Below are positions 25,423-34,748 of a stretch of DNA of 64,000 nt, in pieces. Both the position numbers and the translations under genes were made by a program. This DNA is from Photobacterium sp. TY1-4 (GTDB lineage: Bacteria; Pseudomonadota; Gammaproteobacteria; Enterobacterales; Vibrionaceae). Every line of letters starts with the position of its first letter. Position 1 is the stretch's first letter. Below the pieces are notes generated by a model. The model was given only the letters and a program-made list of their open reading frames with translations. It ran no database searches and was not told the DNA's origin. The stretch covers positions 434,001-498,000 of the forward strand of contig NZ_CP099734.1 of the NCBI RefSeq assembly GCF_025398175.1. Direction: 5' to 3'.

Positions 25423-25518
25423 CCCGAATTTGTGATGATCTTGCCGGCTGCCAGGCCGCCGGCAGGGATCCGTCATGCTGAAATTTGTCTTTCATCCCAT
25501 TGTTCCGGAGAACCGACC

Positions 25519-27675
25519 ATGCAATTAAAGCCCGTGCCATTGGCTTTTTTGTCTTTATTTGGCCTGAGCAGCCACAGCGCTGTTGCCGAAGATGTGACCG
25601 CGATTTCGACCATTGTTGTCACAGCCAACAAGATAGAGAAGCCGCTGTCTGAGACCAATGGCTCGGTGGCGGTGATCACCAGTGAAGCGATGGCCCGGGA
25701 AGGCGCAACTGAGCTGTACGATGCCCTCAATCATGAGCCGGGGATCAGCGTTTCCGGCGGGGCCGGGCGGCCACAGAATATTACGATCCGCGGGATGAGC
25801 GGTAACCGGGTTGCGGTGATCAAAGACGGCGTGCGCGTGGCGGACGGGTATGGCGCCGATGATCTCAATGATGTGGCCGGTCATAACAGTTTCGACCTGG
25901 GGGATGTTAAACAGGTTGAAGTCGTCAAAGGCGCCGGCTCGTCCCTTTATGGTTCGGGTGCGGTCGGTGGGGTGGTGGTGCTGACCTCGAAAGCGCCAAG
26001 CGATTATCTGGGGCAACGCGACAGTTACTGGGGCATTGAAGGCGGCTATGCCGGGATCAGTGACAAATACCGGACGACCTTGACGACGGCGCAGCGCTTC
26101 GGCGATGCCGATCACCTGCTGCGCCTGAGTTACTGGGCAGGGAATGAGTCGAAAAACCATGACGAATCACTTTACCTGCGTGATGTGGACGGCTTTCAGG
26201 CGGCACTGACCAGCGAATGGTTTGTCAGCCCGCAGTGGATGCTGAAGGGCAAACTCAGCTATTACCAGCAGGAGGCGTTGCGCGAGGAAGGCCAGCCACC
26301 GATCCAGCAGGATGGCAAAGGTTGGATGGCAAAAGGTTTTCATGAGCAAGGCCAGGTCACGACCCTGGAATCCCGCGTCGGTGCGGCATGGGAAGGGGCT
26401 GGGATGTTGGCCGATCAGGCCGATTTCAACCTGTATTACCGCCTGACAGAAAATGACAGTGATTTACGGGTCGCAATGGTGCGGGTACAGGAATCTCTAT
26501 TGTTTAAGCGTCGTCAGATTGACAGCCGCCAGTTCCGCGATGCGCTGATGGGCGGCTCTGCCGAGATGCAAAAGCAGGTCTCCCTGGGAAGTGCCAACCA
26601 TACGTTCGCCTGGGGGATGACACTGGAGTCGACCCGGCATGAGCGCCCGGTGGAAAAGCAGATCATCGACTGGAACGGTGAGCAGCGCACCGAATCGGCG
26701 CCGTTTGCCGAAGCAACCACGGAACGTTTTGGTGTGTATGTGCATGACGATATTGCTTGGGGCCGCTGGAATCTGACGCCCGGATTGCGGGTTGACTACC
26801 AGCGCCTGAGTCCGGGCGGCGCAGATTCGATCGGCACGGAAGCGTTGGGCAGTTATACGCTGGAAACTGCCGATCACAGTGAAGTCTCGCCAAGCCTGTC
26901 GCTGGCTTACCAGTGGACCGATGCGCTCAATACCTATCTGAGCTATACCCACGGCTTCCGGGCGCCATCCTATGCCAAGGCTTATGGTTTCGTGCCGCAC
27001 CTGAACGGCGATTTGGGCAGCTTTGTGATCCTGCCGAACCCGGAGCTGGATGCAGAAACCAGTGACAATGTCGAGCTGGGCAGCAAATACGATGATGGCC
27101 GACTGGCGGTCTATGGTGCCCTGTTTTACTCCGTCTTTGATGACTTCATTGATGAACAAGTGGTGGGCTGGGACGATGCCAACCAACATGCCATGGTGCA
27201 ATACCAGAACCTGAACGGGGTCAAAACCTACGGCGCCGAGCTGACGGTCCGCTATGCGTTGACCGACTCGCTGGCGATCAGCAGCAAGCTGGGGATTGTC
27301 GACGGTGAAGATGAGCAGGGTGAGGAAATTCGCGCGCTCACGCCGCTGGAAGGCAACACCCAACTGGACTACAAGGCCGAGGAGTGGGACGGCTTTGTTC
27401 GCGCCAACTATGCCGGGGCGATGGATCGGGTACCGACCTGCTACGGCGATTTGGGGATGGAACAGACCTGTGCCGAAACATCCGGCTGGCTGACGGTGGA
27501 TCTGGGCGCGGGCTATTTCGTGACACCTGATTTTCGCATCAATTTAGCGGTTCATAACCTACTGGATCGGGACTACACCCGTTACCAGGATGTCGCCGGC
27601 GTTGCCGCCAAGGATACGACCTTCTCTAGCCAGCCGGGCCGTTACTTCAATATCAACGCCAAATACAGCTTCTAG
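25519..27675 (+). CDS. TonB-dependent outer-membrane receptor, haem/haemoglobin type
   Basis: The start at 25519 (MQLKPVPLAF) follows the CGGAGAA Shine-Dalgarno and opens a signal peptide ending SAVAED; upstream frame from 25432 is non-conserved. The protein has about 718 residues: TonB box region (TIVVTANKIEKP), plug domain with ITIRGMSGNRVAVIKDGVR and EVVKGAGSSLYGSGAVGGVV, then a 22-strand barrel ending in aromatic-terminated KYSF. FRAPSYAKAYGF, a His (VPHL) and NPELDAETSDNVELG resemble the FRAP/NPNL boxes with intervening His of haem receptors. Haem specificity is an inference; other ligands remain possible. Confidence 0.85.
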   Translation: MQLKPVPLAFLSLFGLSSHSAVAEDVTAISTIVVTANKIEKPLSETNGSVAVITSEAMAREGATELYDALNHEPGISVSGGAGRPQNITIRGMSGNRVAVIKDGVRVADGYGADDLNDVAGHNSFDLGDVKQVEVVKGAGSSLYGSGAVGGVVVLTSKAPSDYLGQRDSYWGIEGGYAGISDKYRTTLTTAQRFGDADHLLRLSYWAGNESKNHDESLYLRDVDGFQAALTSEWFVSPQWMLKGKLSYYQQEALREEGQPPIQQDGKGWMAKGFHEQGQVTTLESRVGAAWEGAGMLADQADFNLYYRLTENDSDLRVAMVRVQESLLFKRRQIDSRQFRDALMGGSAEMQKQVSLGSANHTFAWGMTLESTRHERPVEKQIIDWNGEQRTESAPFAEATTERFGVYVHDDIAWGRWNLTPGLRVDYQRLSPGGADSIGTEALGSYTLETADHSEVSPSLSLAYQWTDALNTYLSYTHGFRAPSYAKAYGFVPHLNGDLGSFVILPNPELDAETSDNVELGSKYDDGRLAVYGALFYSVFDDFIDEQVVGWDDANQHAMVQYQNLNGVKTYGAELTVRYALTDSLAISSKLGIVDGEDEQGEEIRALTPLEGNTQLDYKAEEWDGFVRANYAGAMDRVPTCYGDLGMEQTCAETSGWLTVDLGAGYFVTPDFRINLAVHNLLDRDYTRYQDVAGVAAKDTTFSSQPGRYFNINAKYSF

Positions 27676-27683
27676 GGGGCGTC

Positions 27684-30008
27684 ATGAACCGATTGAATCT
27701 GGCGGCTTCTCTGGTCGCTGCCGTTGTCGCTGCGCCGTCCGTTGCGGCGCCGCACCTGGATTATCCTCAGCAGATGCCGGCGATTGGCTCTGTGGCAGAA
27801 GCGAAAGCTTATGTGCAGTCCCGCTATCCGCATACCGAGACTTTGGTCCACCGCTATACCCGTCATAGCTTGCTGGGGACCCACTATAACTTCGTGCAGC
27901 AGAATACAGACGGCCAGCCTTGTGAAGGCGCGGTTGTGGTGACCACGGATCAGGATGGCGTGCTGCATAGGGTGTTTCATACGCTGGTGGACAATCCGGC
28001 GTCCTGCTCCCTGAATCAGCCGCTGCCGCCGCGTGCTCACCGGCTGGCGGTGCCGCCTGCCGGTGAGGTTGTTCAAACTCAGATGCAGGTATTCGATCCG
28101 GATCCACGTACCGCCGTCGGCTGGTCCATTGAAGGTGAGCACAGCAATGTCGCTGAAATCACCATTCCGGCTGAAGCTTACCAGCGTGTTTCCGGAGTTG
28201 ATGTCACCCGCAGTGACGGCCAGCTCTATCTGGCCAATTCGCGGGTGGTCGCGGTGGACTTTACCGAGATGCATGCGCTGGATCTGGGGCCGCAGCAGGG
28301 GGTGGTCACCGTACAGGCCGGGGACGGGTTTGATTTTACCCGCCAGGAGTCTGCGTTTCGCGATGTGAACGCCTTCTATCACTTAGATCATGCATTGCAG
28401 TATCTCGAACAATTGGGGTTTGTCGCCGATAAAGCCCTGTTCACTGTCCCGCTGAGAATTGATGCCCAGGGTCAAAGCACCAACAACTCCACCTACCTGA
28501 GCGATGTCGGGATGCTGGCGATGGGCGTCGGCGGGGTACCGGATAGTGAAGATGCCGATGTCGTGCTGCATGAGTTTGGCCATGCGATCAACGACAAGCT
28601 GGTGCCGGACTGGAAGGGGGGCGACAGCGAGGCCATCGGCGAAGGATTCGGTGACTACTGGGCCGGGGCATACAGCTTCTGGGTGCAGCGCGATCGCAGC
28701 ACTCCCTTTGAACTGGATGTGTTTGCCAACTGGGACGGGGCTGCCGGGGCGAATAAGTCGATGCGCTCGCTCAATGACACCGAAGCCCGCTATTACCCGG
28801 AGATGGACTACCGGGCTCATGTCTCTGTTTACGGGACGCTGAGCGATCAGTTGTGGTCGACGCCGTTGTTCCAGACTCTGAAGCAGGGCGTGGCGATTTA
28901 TGGCAACGGCGCATTTGACGAATTCAACCGGATCGTGCTGGAAGGGATGGCCGGGATGGGTTTCGGCATGAAAATGTCTGATCTGGCGCGCTCAACCGTT
29001 GATGCCGCGCAGCGCCTGTATCCGAATAAGGATTATGCCCGCCTGTTAGCCGCACGATTTAAGCAGCATGGGATTTTGCGTGATGTTGTGGTGCTGGCCC
29101 AGCATGATTCGGCAGTGACGCTCCCGACAGTGCAATCTGAAGCCCAGGCCGCAACTCTGACAGCAACCCTGGTCAACACCACCGATCAGCCATTGGAGAG
29201 TTACCGGGCCGAGTTGGCAATCCCAGCTGTCGGCTGGCACCGGGTGATCAGTCAGGAATCCATTGCCGCAGGCGCGCAACAGTCCATTCAAGCAGAATTG
29301 CCGCAGCCTTCGACCCTGCAGTGCGGGGAGCGCTTCGAGATGACGGCTGGCGTTGAAGTCCGCCATGATGCCAGCCAACGTGCGCAGTACAGCCAGCAGC
29401 AACTGACCTTCACCTACGGTCAGCCGGTGCTCTCACTGCCGCTGCAACAATCAGCCCGTCCTCTGGCTGATGCCCGACAAATCGATGAGAGCAGAATAGT
29501 TCTGGGTGAATCCTTGTCCGCGTTTAAAGCCGGGGATGCAAGCGGAGTCGTGGACGATGACTTTGCGGTGCACCTGTCTCTGAGCCATCCGCGGTTTGCT
29601 GAGCTGAAAGTGGTGCTACGGGCGCCTTCCGGTGCTGGTGTGAGCCTGATGGATTACCAGGATCATCCGCTATCTGACTTTAGCCATACCCTGACCCTGG
29701 CCAATACGCCCAAGCTGGCGACATTGCGCGGAGAGCCGCTGGCGGGGAACTGGATCCTTGAGATCACTGACCGGGTTGTCGGGTCGAGTGGTCAGCTACA
29801 TCGTTGGGGGATCGGCCATGTGACCGGTTATCAGTGCGGCGAACACCAGGATACGCCGGTAACACCGACCACGAGTCAACCCGATGGTTCGGCGGGAGAT
29901 TCAGGATCATCCGGTGGCGCTGCCGGATGGCTCAGCCTGTTGGCCGGTTTGGTCATCGGCGTCTTCAGACGCAAATCAAATCACATTAATACAATAGAGA
30001 TAGCCTGA
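27684..30008 (+). CDS. GlyGly-CTERM M36-like zinc metallopeptidase with P domain
   Basis: 774 residues. Signal peptide (cleavage near SVAAP), a long propeptide-like region, then the zinc site H296-E-F-G-H300 with E320 in GEGFGDYW, as in M36 (fungalysin-like) peptidases. A P/proprotein-convertase-type beta domain lies at about residues 610-710. The C-terminus has a GlyGly-CTERM tripartite signal: Gly/Ser-rich GSSGG, hydrophobic WLSLLAGLVIGVF, then RRK. Such tails are cut by rhombosortase and accompany type II secretion to the cell surface. Start 8 bp after the receptor stop with an AGGGGG Shine-Dalgarno. The protein substrate is unknown. Confidence 0.87.
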   Translation: MNRLNLAASLVAAVVAAPSVAAPHLDYPQQMPAIGSVAEAKAYVQSRYPHTETLVHRYTRHSLLGTHYNFVQQNTDGQPCEGAVVVTTDQDGVLHRVFHTLVDNPASCSLNQPLPPRAHRLAVPPAGEVVQTQMQVFDPDPRTAVGWSIEGEHSNVAEITIPAEAYQRVSGVDVTRSDGQLYLANSRVVAVDFTEMHALDLGPQQGVVTVQAGDGFDFTRQESAFRDVNAFYHLDHALQYLEQLGFVADKALFTVPLRIDAQGQSTNNSTYLSDVGMLAMGVGGVPDSEDADVVLHEFGHAINDKLVPDWKGGDSEAIGEGFGDYWAGAYSFWVQRDRSTPFELDVFANWDGAAGANKSMRSLNDTEARYYPEMDYRAHVSVYGTLSDQLWSTPLFQTLKQGVAIYGNGAFDEFNRIVLEGMAGMGFGMKMSDLARSTVDAAQRLYPNKDYARLLAARFKQHGILRDVVVLAQHDSAVTLPTVQSEAQAATLTATLVNTTDQPLESYRAELAIPAVGWHRVISQESIAAGAQQSIQAELPQPSTLQCGERFEMTAGVEVRHDASQRAQYSQQQLTFTYGQPVLSLPLQQSARPLADARQIDESRIVLGESLSAFKAGDASGVVDDDFAVHLSLSHPRFAELKVVLRAPSGAGVSLMDYQDHPLSDFSHTLTLANTPKLATLRGEPLAGNWILEITDRVVGSSGQLHRWGIGHVTGYQCGEHQDTPVTPTTSQPDGSAGDSGSSGGAAGWLSLLAGLVIGVFRRKSNHINTIEIA

Positions 30009-31450
30009 TGAGAAAGTTTCAACTTGCGATGCTGCCGGTTGCGCTGACGGTTGCCCTGAGCGGCTGTAACAGTTCCAGCTCGGATTCGGCAACAAATGAT
30101 GCCAGCTTTTTAAACTATGACGTTTCCGGTGAAGTGACTTCAACGGCGGTGCAGGTCCCGTATACGGTTTGCGCCGATATCAACCGTGACTGGGCGTGTG
30201 GCAGCAATGAGCCTGCGCTCAATGCCGAGCAATATCGTTTTACGCTCTCCAGTCCGGATATCCGGGTGACCACATCTCCTTTGGTGGTGAAGGCAAGCCT
30301 GTCCGCCGTGACCAAATCCGGCGCGAATGCTGAAGTGCTTCTGGCAGCGCCGGCTGCGATGGATAACGCCCATACCCTGATCAACGGTATTACAACGTTG
30401 GTGGTCGGGGAGATGCTGATCGGCTCCAGCCGGGAAATTGCCGTAGCGACGGTGACGGCAAACCTGAAGGCACTGGGGTTGGCACTGCCAGCGGATATTA
30501 TGCACGACAGCAACCAGGCTGCTCTGGCTAAAATGGATTTGCAAATACTTCAGACCCTGACGGCACTGGCTGGAAGCGACCTGTCTTACGGGCAAGTGGT
30601 GGCCGGGATGGCCCGGGGCCTCAAGCTTTACGGTCAGGATATTCTTGACGGTACGCTGGAAAAAAGCCAACTGGAACATATGCAGGCGCTTGGCAAAGTC
30701 GCCTATAAGCCACTCAACGATACCGGTCTGACGCAACACCTGAACCTGGCTGCCGGCGGGATGGATACCCAAGCTGATCCGGATGCACCGGGTCAGGATG
30801 CCAGCTACGGCCTGGATGTGACGGACGGCGGATTCAAGCTAACCAAACTGGATGCGACCGGGACGCCGTTGGCTGAGGACAGCACAACCTGGGACTGTGT
30901 GAAAGATGAGCGCACGGGGTTGATCTGGGAAGTGAAGGCGGATGATCCGGCATCTTACCGCGATAAACACCGCCTGTTTGCCTATGAAAGCGAGACGCTC
31001 AAGCCTCATGCCGATGATCTGGCCCTGGCGTCCTGCCAGACCGATGGCGTTGGTGTTTGTACCACTCTGGAATATGCCAACAAGCTCAATACGTCCGGCT
31101 ATTGCGGCAAAACCAACTGGCGGGTCCCGACGATGAACGAGCAGTTTGACCTGCTGGACTTTGGGGAAAGCGCCACAGACGAGGCCGGAAATACCTATGG
31201 TCTGCCGGCGAAGTACTTTAACGATCAATACATAGGCCATCCGGATTTGGCCTACGGCTATTACTGGTCATCGACTTTGCTGCGGACTGACCCGGGTTAT
31301 ACCTCCGGCCAAGCGATTGCTCACCTGACCCAAATGACCGTCAAGGACGGGACCGGGTTGGGGGAAATCACGGCTTATTACGCGCTATGTGCGCAAGGGC
31401 AGGCGTGTGATTCTCCAAACGCATTAACACTCCGTATGGTTGCAGAATAA
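30008..31450 (+). CDS. Lipoprotein with C-terminal DUF1566 (Lcl-type) domain
   Basis: 480 residues. A lipoprotein signal ends LSGC with the acylated Cys at position 20, followed by a Ser-rich linker, consistent with outer-membrane anchoring. The middle (about residues 35-260) is unrecognised, mostly helical. The C-terminal ~180 residues carry the DUF1566/Lcl pattern: WDCVKDERTGLIWEVK, NWRVPTMNEQFDLLD and YYWSST. Some DUF1566 proteins (Lcl of Legionella) bind glycans; the function here is unknown. The ATG overlaps the metallopeptidase stop (TGATGA), so the two are co-translated. Confidence 0.8.
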   Translation: MRKFQLAMLPVALTVALSGCNSSSSDSATNDASFLNYDVSGEVTSTAVQVPYTVCADINRDWACGSNEPALNAEQYRFTLSSPDIRVTTSPLVVKASLSAVTKSGANAEVLLAAPAAMDNAHTLINGITTLVVGEMLIGSSREIAVATVTANLKALGLALPADIMHDSNQAALAKMDLQILQTLTALAGSDLSYGQVVAGMARGLKLYGQDILDGTLEKSQLEHMQALGKVAYKPLNDTGLTQHLNLAAGGMDTQADPDAPGQDASYGLDVTDGGFKLTKLDATGTPLAEDSTTWDCVKDERTGLIWEVKADDPASYRDKHRLFAYESETLKPHADDLALASCQTDGVGVCTTLEYANKLNTSGYCGKTNWRVPTMNEQFDLLDFGESATDEAGNTYGLPAKYFNDQYIGHPDLAYGYYWSSTLLRTDPGYTSGQAIAHLTQMTVKDGTGLGEITAYYALCAQGQACDSPNALTLRMVAE

Positions 31451-31460
31451 GGGATCTAAG

Positions 31461-32021
31461 ATGTTGAAAAAAGCACTACTTGCCGTGACTTGCTCTGTGT
31501 TGATGGCCGGCAATGCCGCCGCAAGCCTACAGAGTTGTTACAACGATTTGCCAAACAGCGCCCCGGATATTCGCTTTCAGGATAATGGCAACGGGACGGT
31601 GACTGATCTGCAGACCAAGCTGATCTGGCGTCGATGCCTGCTGGGCATGACCTGGAATACGACCACACAGCAGTGTGATGGTGAGCCAAGCGTGTATAGC
31701 TGGAAGCAGGCGCTGTTTCAAACAGCGCTGAACTATCAGGATACCGCTGACGGCGGCAAGTCCTGGCGGGTGCCGAATATCAAAGAGCTGGTGAGTCTGC
31801 GTGAAGTCGCCTGCATCTCTCCGGCGTTGAACCTCAAAGCGTTTCCTGGCTTGTTTCGGGAGGACGCGGATAAGTGGGAGATGAACAGAACGGTCTGGTC
31901 GGCAACGCCTCATGCACAGAGCCAGACGATTCTGACCTTTGGTCTGAATGACGGCATGACAACGCATTTTGGTCCACAAGACGTTGAGCTGGGGGTGTTG
32001 CTGGTCAAAGACGGCCAGTGA
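31461..32021 (+). CDS. Small exported DUF1566 domain protein
   Basis: 186 residues: signal peptide MLKKALLAVTCSVLMAGNAA and one DUF1566 domain (DNGNGTVTDLQTKLIWRRC, SWRVPNIKELVSL, VWSATPH). Cysteines at several points suggest disulphides. The start at 31461 has AGGGATCTA upstream; an in-frame ATG at 31440 would put a polar leader before the signal peptide. It starts 10 bp after the lipoprotein stop and repeats its C-terminal domain type, so the pair may act together. It ends the operon before a strong terminator. Function unknown. Confidence 0.8.
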   Translation: MLKKALLAVTCSVLMAGNAAASLQSCYNDLPNSAPDIRFQDNGNGTVTDLQTKLIWRRCLLGMTWNTTTQQCDGEPSVYSWKQALFQTALNYQDTADGGKSWRVPNIKELVSLREVACISPALNLKAFPGLFREDADKWEMNRTVWSATPHAQSQTILTFGLNDGMTTHFGPQDVELGVLLVKDGQ

Positions 32022-32049
32022 TCACGCCGTAGTTTGAAACCGCACTGAG

Positions 32050-32079
32050 AATACCGCAGCACGACTGCGGTATTTTTTT
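32050..32079 (+). terminator. Terminator of the peptidase/receptor operon
   Basis: Stem AATACCGCAG / CTGCGGTATT with a 5-nt loop and a seven-T tail, 28 bp after the last stop. Confidence 0.9.
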
Positions 32080-32142
32080 CACCTTGATGTCGAGAGCAGG
32101 GCGGAGGGTTTGCGGGTAAATTTGCGAGTAAAAAACAGGTAT

Positions 32143-32172
32143 AAAAAAAGCCTCGTCTTTCGACAAGGCTTT
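32143..32172 (-). terminator. Terminator of tRNA array 2
   Basis: The same stem, GAAA loop (minus strand) and T-run as the array 1 terminator, directly after the last tRNA-Asn. Confidence 0.92.
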
Positions 32173-32177
32173 CAAAG

Positions 32178-32253
32178 TGGCTCCCCCTGCTGGACTTGAA
32201 CCAGCGACATACGGATTAACAGTCCGCCGTTCTACCGACTGAACTAAGGGGGA
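32178..32253 (-). tRNA. tRNA-Asn (GTT)
   Basis: 76 nt with encoded CCA; last gene of array 2 in transcription order. Same sequence as the array 1 copies. Confidence 0.97.
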
Positions 32254-32300
32254 ATTGTTTGTTACTGTGTTGCTATCGTGATGAGCACCACATTGTAAAA

Positions 32301-32376
32301 TGGTGCCTCGAGGCGGAATCGAACCACCGACACGAGGATTTTCAATCCTCTGCTCTACCGACTGAGCTATCGAGGC
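32301..32376 (-). tRNA. tRNA-Phe (GAA)
   Basis: 76 nt with encoded CCA, anticodon GAA. Array 2. Confidence 0.97.
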
Positions 32377-32379
32377 AAA

Positions 32380-32455
<76 letters not shown>

Positions 32456-32464
32456 ACACAAATT

Positions 32465-32540
32465 TGGCTCCCCCTGCTGGACTTGAACCAGCGACATACG
32501 GATTAACAGTCCGCCGTTCTACCGACTGAACTAAGGGGGA
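32465..32540 (-). tRNA. tRNA-Asn (GTT)
   Basis: 76 nt, 287 bp from the previous tRNA-Asn. Array 2. Confidence 0.97.
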
Positions 32541-32587
32541 ATTGTTTGTTACTGTGTTGCTATCGTGATGAGCACCACATTGTAAAA

Positions 32588-32663
32588 TGGTGCCTCGAGG
32601 CGGAATCGAACCACCGACACGAGGATTTTCAATCCTCTGCTCTACCGACTGAGCTATCGAGGC
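32588..32663 (-). tRNA. tRNA-Phe (GAA)
   Basis: 76 nt with encoded CCA. Array 2. Confidence 0.97.
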
Positions 32664-32666
32664 AAA

Positions 32667-32742
<76 letters not shown>

Positions 32743-32751
32743 ACACAAATT

Positions 32752-32827
32752 TGGCTCCCCCTGCTGGACTTGAACCAGCGACATACGGATTAACAGTCCG
32801 CCGTTCTACCGACTGAACTAAGGGGGA
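32752..32827 (-). tRNA. tRNA-Asn (GTT)
   Basis: 76 nt, again exactly 287 bp from the previous copy. Array 2. Confidence 0.97.
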
Positions 32828-32874
32828 ATTGTTTGTTACTGTGTTGCTATCGTGATGAGCACCACATTGTAAAA

Positions 32875-32950
32875 TGGTGCCTCGAGGCGGAATCGAACCA
32901 CCGACACGAGGATTTTCAATCCTCTGCTCTACCGACTGAGCTATCGAGGC
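32875..32950 (-). tRNA. tRNA-Phe (GAA)
   Basis: 76 nt with encoded CCA; first gene of array 2 after its promoter. Confidence 0.97.
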
Positions 32951-32961
32951 AACGGAGCGCT

Positions 32962-32990
32962 ATTAAACGGTTTTTCGCCCTTGGCGTCAA
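32962..32990 (-). promoter_or_regulatory. Promoter of tRNA array 2
   Basis: Minus strand TTGACG - 17 bp - TTTAAT with a GC-rich discriminator (AGCGCTCCG). Same boxes and spacing as array 1 although spacer and flanks differ, so selection has held the elements. Confidence 0.85.
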
Positions 32991-33068
32991 CCTCTTTTTT
33001 CACAAAAATGACCGCTTGCTCGCTTTTTGTACATGCGGGTAGGTTTACGCTATTTCATTGTCATTTCA

Positions 33069-34202
33069 TCAGATTTTGCCGCGATTGAATTCCTGTTGGA
33101 ACTTGGTCACTTTCTGCAAATAGCGGCGCGCTTCCGCTTTGGGGTGCTTGTTGGTCAGTGCCCAGTAAACCTGATTCGGTTGTAACTGGTTGAGATCCTG
33201 CATAGCGCGTTTGCGGTCGGTGTGGAATGTTCTCAACACCCCGCCGGTGCCACCGTTGTAAGCCGAGATCATGCTGTAGTGGAGTGACAGGGGATCGCGG
33301 ACGGCCTTGAGGTAGCGGTTGCGCAGAATATAGAAATACGCGGTGCCGGTATCGATATTTCTGGCTGGATCGAACAGGTATTGCGGGGACGGCTGACCGG
33401 ATTTGTTCTTCACGAGCTTAAATACGTCCGCCCCGGCCGTGTTGGGGACCACCTGCATCAGTCCATAGGCGTTGGCGTGGCTCACCGCATACGGGTTGAA
33501 ACTGCTTTCGGTTTTGATGATCGCGTAGATCAGATCCTCAGGGATCCCGTAACGACGGGAGGCATCCCGGACAATATTGGCATACTTATAGCTTCGCTTG
33601 TTGACGTGATCAGCCACCATGGGGATCTCGACATAGTAGGCCTGCTGGTAGCGGACCTGGCGTTTTTGGAGCCGGGTGGCGATCAGGTGATCGGCAAACT
33701 GGTTGGCCCGCCAGGACCATTCAATCGGCTGTTTATCCTGATCCAGCACCTGACCGTAGAGAAACGGCTTGCCGTTGAATTCAATCCCCGAATCTGAGTA
33801 GAGATCGACGCCGGCCGGATCATCCGGGGTCAGCAGGGTGGTGGTGATGGCTTCTTTGAGATGCTTTTCGGGCTCGGTGGTGGCGACGGTTTCAACAACG
33901 ATCACCCCGCGAACGAAATCGACATGGGCCCGGCTTTGGTAGCCGTCGGTATATTTCACATACTGGCGTTTGCCGGCCACCAGATTGTCATCGTCGCCCC
34001 AGTAACGGTGCACCTGGCCGCTGAAGCTGTCCATCAGGCGGTCTAAGGCGGCGGCATCTTTGGTAAACTGGCCGGGTAGGGGCGCCAGGTTTTTGGCAAA
34101 ACGGTTGGTGGTGCCGTAGTCGACATCGTAAATATTTTCGACAAATTCTCGGCTGCAGCCGCTAAGCATCAGCAGTGATAAAATGAGGGCGCGTTTTTTC
34201 AT
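33069..34202 (-). CDS. mltC: Membrane-bound lytic murein transglycosylase C
   Basis: 377 residues. A lipoprotein signal (MKKRALILSLLMLSGC, acylated C16) anchors it to the outer membrane. A DUF3393-like N-terminal domain is followed by the SLT domain with catalytic Glu in IIKTESSFNPYAVS and the GLMQVVP and AYNGG motifs. It cleaves glycan strands to 1,6-anhydro-MurNAc products during wall remodelling. The start at 34202 is set by the lipobox and the GGGGAT Shine-Dalgarno. mltC-yggX-mutY on one strand is a conserved enterobacterial/vibrio cluster. Confidence 0.95.
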   Translation of the reverse strand: MKKRALILSLLMLSGCSREFVENIYDVDYGTTNRFAKNLAPLPGQFTKDAAALDRLMDSFSGQVHRYWGDDDNLVAGKRQYVKYTDGYQSRAHVDFVRGVIVVETVATTEPEKHLKEAITTTLLTPDDPAGVDLYSDSGIEFNGKPFLYGQVLDQDKQPIEWSWRANQFADHLIATRLQKRQVRYQQAYYVEIPMVADHVNKRSYKYANIVRDASRRYGIPEDLIYAIIKTESSFNPYAVSHANAYGLMQVVPNTAGADVFKLVKNKSGQPSPQYLFDPARNIDTGTAYFYILRNRYLKAVRDPLSLHYSMISAYNGGTGGVLRTFHTDRKRAMQDLNQLQPNQVYWALTNKHPKAEARRYLQKVTKFQQEFNRGKI

Positions 34203-34312
34203 AATCCCCGGAAAGAAAAATGACATCACTTGTTGGGCACAAATGATGTCATTTTCTGGCACTTAGCGTAAGTGTTTTTCACCCGAAAGCGGGGAAAGCG
34301 TGAGATGCTGGC

Positions 34313-34588
34313 TTATTTCTCGCTTGGCGGCGTGTAGCCGTCGATCACCACATCCTGGCCTTCGAACAGGAACTTCACCATTTCGGTTTCCAGCAGCTTG
34401 CGGTGCTCCGGATCCATCATGTTCAGTTTCTTTTCATTGATCAGCATGGTTTGCTTGCCTTGCCACTCAGCCCAGGCTTCTTTGGAAATGTTGTCGAAAA
34501 TACGCTTGCCCAGCTCGCCCGGATACAGTTGAAAATCCAGACCATCCGCTTCTTTTTTCAGGCGGGCGCAAAATACGGTACGGCTCAT
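34313..34588 (-). CDS. yggX: Probable Fe(2+)-trafficking protein YggX
   Basis: 91 residues, the normal size. [18 protein letters not shown] contains the single conserved Cys, and [17 protein letters not shown] is typical. YggX protects iron-sulfur clusters and is regulated with oxidative stress in enterics; the mechanism is debated. Located between mutY and mltC, as in E. coli, which fits a link between MutY's Fe-S cluster and iron handling. Confidence 0.95.
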   Translation of the reverse strand: MSRTVFCARLKKEADGLDFQLYPGELGKRIFDNISKEAWAEWQGKQTMLINEKKLNMMDPEHRKLLETEMVKFLFEGQDVVIDGYTPPSEK

Positions 34589-34748
34589 CGGGTGGCTCCT
34601 TCAGTTAAATCTTCATGAATACGGCTCCATTTATACCAGAGAGCCGCTTGGGCTGCCAGATTTCCCCGGGGCGGGGCGCCGAGCCATGAACGGATGTGCG
34701 TTCGCCGGGCCCAGTCATGGACTGAGCCCAAGATGTCGGGGTTGGCGA

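Noticed and set aside
34706..34731. GGGCCCAGTC / GACTGAGCCC hairpin between yggX and mutY as a terminator
   Set aside because: It has a mismatch and no T-run on the minus strand, so a terminator call is not supported.
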